This document shows positions 60,945-64,000 of a DNA stretch of 64,000 nucleotides, in pieces (position 1 is the stretch's first letter; each line of letters opens with the position of its first letter). Location of the stretch: NCBI RefSeq assembly GCF_023161665.1, contig NZ_JALNTW010000020.1:16039-80038 (forward strand). Reading direction: 5' to 3'. This DNA is from Shewanella sp. 1CM18E (GTDB lineage Bacteria > Pseudomonadota > Gammaproteobacteria > Enterobacterales > Shewanellaceae). The position numbers and the translations under genes were made by a program. The notes under the pieces were generated by a model. That model was not told the origin of the DNA and made no database searches. It saw only the letters and a list, made by a program, of their open reading frames with translations.

Positions 60945-61607
60945 ATGAAAGATATGACACAACAAACCGCGTATAGCAGTACTACCGTTGAGGTAAATAA
61001 ACTGCTAAAAAATACGTATATGCTACTTTCTATGACACTCGCGTTCTCTGCAGTGTGTGCGGGTTTAGCAATGGCACTGGCCATTAGCCCAATGATGTCT
61101 CTTGGTTTATCTATCGGTAGCTTAGTGTTGTTGTTTGTTACCCTAAGAAAAGCTGATTCAAGTGCGGGTATTTTTTGGGTATTTGCATTTACTGGTATGC
61201 AAGGTGCTTCACTGGGTTACATTCTTAACCATTACGCAGGCATGGCAAATGGCCCGCAGTTAATCATGCAGGCGCTAGGTTTAACTTCAGTTATCTTCGT
61301 GGCACTTTCAGGTTACGCAGTTACGACTAAGAAAGACTTCTCATTCATGCGCGGTTTCCTTATCGCCGGTTTAGTCATCATGGTTGTTGGTTTGCTGGTT
61401 AACCTGTTCCTTGGTAACGGCATGGTATTTATGGCGCTTAACGCTGGTATCGCATTGCTAATGACTGGCTTCATTCTTTACGATACTAGCAAAATCGTAA
61501 ATGGTGGCGAAACTAACTATATCCGCGCGACTATCGCTTTATACCTAGATTTCTTAAATCTATTCGTTGCCCTACTGCATTTAATGGGCGTTGGCGGCGA
61601 TGACTAA
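60945..61607 (+). CDS. yccA: Bax inhibitor-1 family membrane protein YccA
   Basis: 220 residues with seven hydrophobic segments. In E. coli YccA inhibits FtsH proteolysis. I start at ATG 60945 after CGGAGAAAGAA; an upstream TTG at 60927 would place the ribosome site inside the frame. The C-terminal DTSKIVNGGETNYIRATIALYLDFLNLF is the family signature. It precedes tusDCBE, the common Shewanella/Vibrio order. A palindrome and terminator follow. Confidence 0.93.
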   Translation: MKDMTQQTAYSSTTVEVNKLLKNTYMLLSMTLAFSAVCAGLAMALAISPMMSLGLSIGSLVLLFVTLRKADSSAGIFWVFAFTGMQGASLGYILNHYAGMANGPQLIMQALGLTSVIFVALSGYAVTTKKDFSFMRGFLIAGLVIMVVGLLVNLFLGNGMVFMALNAGIALLMTGFILYDTSKIVNGGETNYIRATIALYLDFLNLFVALLHLMGVGGDD

Positions 61608-61610
61608 TAC

Positions 61611-61626
61611 CAATTAAATTTAATTG
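61611..61626. repeat. 16-bp perfect palindrome after yccA
   Basis: CAATTAAATTTAATTG is self-complementary, preceded by TAATAC (61605-61610), which resembles the MITE end TAATACCAATCAG. It lies five bases before the terminator/tusD hairpin. Confidence 0.5.
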
Positions 61627-61630
61627 AGTT

Positions 61631-61661
61631 AAAATGGTCCTATTAAAGGGCCATTTTTTTT
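61631..61661 (+). terminator. Terminator-type hairpin abutting the tusD start
   Basis: AAAATGGTCC (61631-61640), loop TATTAAA, GGGCCATTTT (61648-61657): a 10-bp stem with one G-U pair, followed by T54-T61 (eight Ts) and then ACC-ATG of tusD. It should terminate yccA transcription, and it leaves no room for a tusD ribosome site. Confidence 0.85.
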
Positions 61662-61664
61662 ACC

Positions 61665-62054
61665 ATGAGCAAATTTATAATTCAGGTTAACTCAGCGCCT
61701 TACGGCAATAGTGCAAGTTATAGTGCCTTTCAGTTCGCTAAGGAAGCAATAGCGAGCGGACACTCCATCGATAAGGTTTTCTTCTATCAAGACGGTGTAC
61801 TTAACACCAATATGCTTAACAGCCCTGCAAGTGATGAGTTTGACTTGCAAAAAGCCTGGCTGGAGTTGCATCAACAGCATGGTGTGCCATTGGTTAACTG
61901 CGTTTCTGCAGCGCTGCGCCGCGGAGTGCTCTCTCAATCTGAAGCTAAAGAATATCAGCAGCAACATTGGAATATGCAACCACCGTTTATTATGGGCGGT
62001 TTAGGCGAGCTTGTTAGTGGTATTGAAAAAGCTGATAGGCTTATTTGTTTCTAA
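61665..62054 (+). CDS. tusD: Sulfurtransferase subunit TusD
   Basis: 129 residues, DsrE-like. It is part of the TusBCD relay that carries persulfide from TusA to TusE for s2U34 in tRNA. The active Cys is in PLVNCVSAALRRGV (near 78). The N-terminus FIIQVNSAPYGNSASYSAFQFA is the conserved start, so the ATG at 61665 is right. It follows a terminator U-tract by 3 nt with no Shine-Dalgarno. tusC follows after 15 bp. Confidence 0.95.
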   Translation: MSKFIIQVNSAPYGNSASYSAFQFAKEAIASGHSIDKVFFYQDGVLNTNMLNSPASDEFDLQKAWLELHQQHGVPLVNCVSAALRRGVLSQSEAKEYQQQHWNMQPPFIMGGLGELVSGIEKADRLICF

Positions 62055-62069
62055 GATCTCCGAGTATTT

Positions 62070-62426
62070 ATGAAAAAACTGTGTATTGTATTTAAGCAAG
62101 CACCTCATGGCACTGCTCATGGGCGTGAGGGCTTAGATTTTGCGTTATTAAGCGCAAGCTTCGAACAAGAAGTTAGCTTACTCTTTACCGGAGAAGCAGT
62201 ACTTACCTTGCTTAAAAATCAAGATCCTGAATCTATTGGTTGTAAAGATTACGTCTCTACCTTAGGTGCCCTGCCTTTGTATGATATTGACACGGTACTG
62301 GTTTGCCTGGATTCATTACTAGAACTTGGGTTAAATAACGAGGAGTTACGGATCTCTACGTTGGTTGCAACAAGCGATGAAATTGCACAGCATTTCAATC
62401 AAGTTGATGAGGTGATGGTTTTCTAA
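62070..62426 (+). CDS. tusC: Sulfurtransferase subunit TusC
   Basis: 118 residues, DsrF-like. It opens CIVFKQAPHGTAHGREGLDFALL, the typical TusC N-terminus. It is a structural subunit of the TusBCD heterohexamer. It ends at 62426, overlapping tusB by one base (TAATG). Confidence 0.94.
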   Translation: MKKLCIVFKQAPHGTAHGREGLDFALLSASFEQEVSLLFTGEAVLTLLKNQDPESIGCKDYVSTLGALPLYDIDTVLVCLDSLLELGLNNEELRISTLVATSDEIAQHFNQVDEVMVF

Positions 62427-62707
62427 TGATCTTACATCTTATTAAAGAATCACCAGCTCAAAGCCTAGCGTTGAAAACTTGCCTGCGCTACGCACGCAAA
62501 GACGATTGTATTTTATTATCGGGTAATGCGGTTAATTGCTTGCTGCAAGTTGAAATTATGCAGGGCCTAACAGGTTATACTGTTTACGTGTCAAAAGAGG
62601 ATGTTGCCGCGCGCGGACTACAGCGGTTTGTAAAAGAGATTGCTCAAGTGAACTACAGTGATTTTGTAGCGCTGAGTATTAAGTACGATAAAGTAATTAG
62701 TTGGTAA
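62426..62707 (+). CDS. tusB: Sulfurtransferase subunit TusB
   Basis: 93 residues, DsrH-like. It opens MILHLIKESPAQSLALKTCL, as in TusB. It completes the TusBCD complex. Its start shares a base with the tusC stop and tusE follows one base after it, so translation is coupled. Confidence 0.92.
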   Translation: MILHLIKESPAQSLALKTCLRYARKDDCILLSGNAVNCLLQVEIMQGLTGYTVYVSKEDVAARGLQRFVKEIAQVNYSDFVALSIKYDKVISW

Positions 62708-62708
62708 T

Positions 62709-63038
62709 ATGATTGAGTTTAACGGTATACAAATAGAAACAGATCATCAGGGATATCTAAAATCTGTGAGCGACTGGAGTCCCGAATTGGCGCCGGTAAT
62801 TGCGGCAGAAGAAAACATTACTCTAACAGACGCTCACTGGGAAGTGGTTAACTTTGTGCGAGAGTTTTACCTTGAGTTCAAAACCAGCCCTGCAATACGC
62901 GTATTAGTCAAAGCGATCGGGCAAAAGTTGGGGGAAGATAAAGGTAACTCTAAATACCTTTACACCCTCTTTCCTGTCGGTCCCGCAAAGCAGGCTACAA
63001 AAATCGCCGGTTTGCCAAAACCTGCGAAATGTATTTAA
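62709..63038 (+). CDS. tusE: Sulfur relay protein TusE (DsrC family)
   Basis: 109 residues. It accepts persulfide from TusD and passes it to MnmA on tRNA. The C-terminal arm GPAKQATKIAGLPKPAKCI ends with the penultimate catalytic Cys. The second DsrC cysteine of sulfite-reducing bacteria is absent, so this is the TusE type. It closes the tusDCBE operon. Confidence 0.95.
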   Translation: MIEFNGIQIETDHQGYLKSVSDWSPELAPVIAAEENITLTDAHWEVVNFVREFYLEFKTSPAIRVLVKAIGQKLGEDKGNSKYLYTLFPVGPAKQATKIAGLPKPAKCI

Positions 63039-63044
63039 AGTAAC

Positions 63045-63078
63045 AAAAATAACGCCCTCTTTTGAGGGCGTTATTTTT
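63045..63078. terminator. Bidirectional terminator after tusE
   Basis: AAAAATAACGCCCTC (63045-63059), loop TTTT, GAGGGCGTTATTTTT (63064-63078): a 15-bp perfect stem between convergent genes. Confidence 0.92.
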
Positions 63079-63125
63079 AATAGCAAAGCAAACTAATTAT
63101 TCAGCTTTAAAGTTACCTGCATTTA

Positions 63126-63575
63126 TTACGCCTGCTCTAAAGGAGTTTGCTGTTGAGTCTTATTTATCCCGAGTAACGCAGCGCCCATCACCAAGTAAAA
63201 TAGTGAACTTGCCGACAGCTCTATATGCAATTGTGGCTGTTGCAGATGTTGAGATAGCACCATACCTATTAGCAAATTAAAAATAATGGTCAGAAATGGA
63301 TAGATCATCAAGGTGAGCGCGGCAAACTTCAACAGTTTCGGCTTTGTGGGTGTTTGCATATAACGTGCAAGATTGATAAACACTGAGGCTAATATTAAGT
63401 TTGCGATAATCTGTATTAATGCTGCCAGCTTAATTTGAGTAACACTGGTTTTATTGACTGAGGGAAACTGTTCAAGCAGTTCATGCAAGTAAGTTTCAGG
63501 GCTAAGTAGACCCCATGTTGGATAAATGACTACTACTGCGCTAGATAGTATTAGAAAAATGAGTATGATCTTCAA
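63126..63575 (-). CDS. Small polytopic membrane protein
   Basis: About 149 residues with four hydrophobic segments (IILIFLILSSAVVVIYP, LAALIQIIANLILASVFI, LTLMIYPFLTIIFNLLIGMVL, SSLFYLVMGAALLG). I start at TTG 63575 because GGAGG stands 4 nt before it; the ATG at 63587 would put that ribosome site inside the coding region and has no SD of its own. No family is recognised. It is convergent with tusE. Confidence 0.65.
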   Translation of the reverse strand: MKIILIFLILSSAVVVIYPTWGLLSPETYLHELLEQFPSVNKTSVTQIKLAALIQIIANLILASVFINLARYMQTPTKPKLLKFAALTLMIYPFLTIIFNLLIGMVLSQHLQQPQLHIELSASSLFYLVMGAALLGINKTQQQTPLEQA

Positions 63576-63587
63576 AGTTCCTCCCAT

Positions 63588-64000
63588 GAACTAATGATGC
63601 ATTTTTATGATAAGACCAGTCGGTTAACTTAAGGTTCACTTAATCTAAGTCAATTGGTTTGCTACAAACAAAGATCACTACGATTAAAGCCCCTGCGCTA
63701 TTGCTTAGTTTCCTCAAACTTGGCTCAGGAGGTGATGGATCCTGCCATTACCTTCTCGTCCGAAACCACAGAGGTTTTGATGAATTTTGATAGACGTAAA
63801 AAAGCCAGCTTAAATCATCAGATGATACCCTTGGTCAGACTTGACCTGGCATGCCTTACTTTGTAAAGAGTGAGAGGCTGATCTTATTAAAAGTAATCCC
63901 CTGTGGTTTTTTCATAGGCGCAAATGTAAAAGATCCACCTTCTGAAGAAGGTGGCTTTGATATAACTCCCTAAAAGGGAGCTTTCCTACCGTGCGTTAAC
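63588..64000. other. Gene-free right edge with two tandem hairpins
   Basis: CCACCTTCTGAAGAAGGTGG (63935-63954) is an 8-bp stem with a TGAA loop. CTCCCTAAAAGGGAG (63966-63980) is a second hairpin. A 70-codon frame at 63654-63866 has unusual composition and no ribosome site. The hairpins resemble subterminal structures of some insertion sequences; the window ends before this can be judged. Confidence 0.45.

Overview
This window looks like a chromosome segment of a Shewanella-type marine gammaproteobacterium (Alteromonadales). The basis is gene order and protein resemblance recalled from memory, not a database search. The blocks ald / lrp-ftsK-lolA-rarA-crcB-serS, ttcA-uspE-fnr(etrA)-cco maturation genes-ccoNOQP, and yccA-tusDCBE are arranged as I know them from Shewanella. 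Base composition is moderately AT-rich, and most genes have clear Shine-Dalgarno sites and Rho-independent terminators.

Layout. 1-13.3 kb is housekeeping: the tail of an OmpR-family regulator, a 334-bp MITE-like repeat, alanine dehydrogenase and divergent Lrp, FtsK, LolA, RarA, CrcB, SerRS, an aspartate/aromatic aminotransferase, YvcK, a Bax-like glucosaminidase and a DUF2987 protein. 13.4-24.2 kb is a mostly minus-strand redox block: TtcA, UspE, an FNR/EtrA regulator, then the assembly factors (SafE-type protein, CcoS, CcoI, FixH) and structural genes (CcoP, CcoQ, CcoO, CcoN) of a cbb3 oxidase. Two FNR-type palindromes lie between ccoN and a divergent lipoprotein gene.

24.2-34.7 kb is an accessory and partly decayed region. 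It starts with a Fur-box-controlled cysteine-rich small protein and a lone tyrosine recombinase. Next come a zinc-hook AAA/ABC ATPase (RloC/PrrC-like) interrupted by one in-frame TAG, a tandem pair of GTGA-loop hairpins in front of a small membrane ORF, a frameshifted ABM monooxygenase, a GNAT and about 1.77 kb without a recognisable gene. It ends with a two-gene secreted/lipoprotein operon with an internally duplicated domain and an orphan PP2C phosphatase.

35-49.5 kb holds codBA behind a structured leader, a second GNAT, CmoM, a 27-residue small-protein candidate with a strong RBS, a DsbA-like protein lacking the second active-site Cys, a membrane/coiled-coil/winged-helix-like protein, an RlhA-type U32 protein, a Lon-family protease, a family II pyrophosphatase and a SEC-C protein. 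50-60.8 kb has an RND efflux pair, LysR, radical SAM and SDR genes, tRNA-Ser(UGA) and the divergent punC/punR pair. 60.9-63.6 kb carries yccA, the tusDCBE sulfur relay and a small membrane protein. The last 400 bases may enter another repeat or mobile element.

The most unusual things seen are: (1) ttcA and tusD, two tRNA-thiolation loci, both begin 0-3 nt after the U-tract of a terminator-type hairpin with no Shine-Dalgarno; (2) the TAG-interrupted zinc-hook ATPase beside a lone integrase; (3) the GNRA-type twin hairpins with a covarying base pair; (4) the repeat-domain lipoprotein operon; (5) the 27-aa membrane peptide candidate; (6) the codB leader. None is proven to be a new system from sequence alone.
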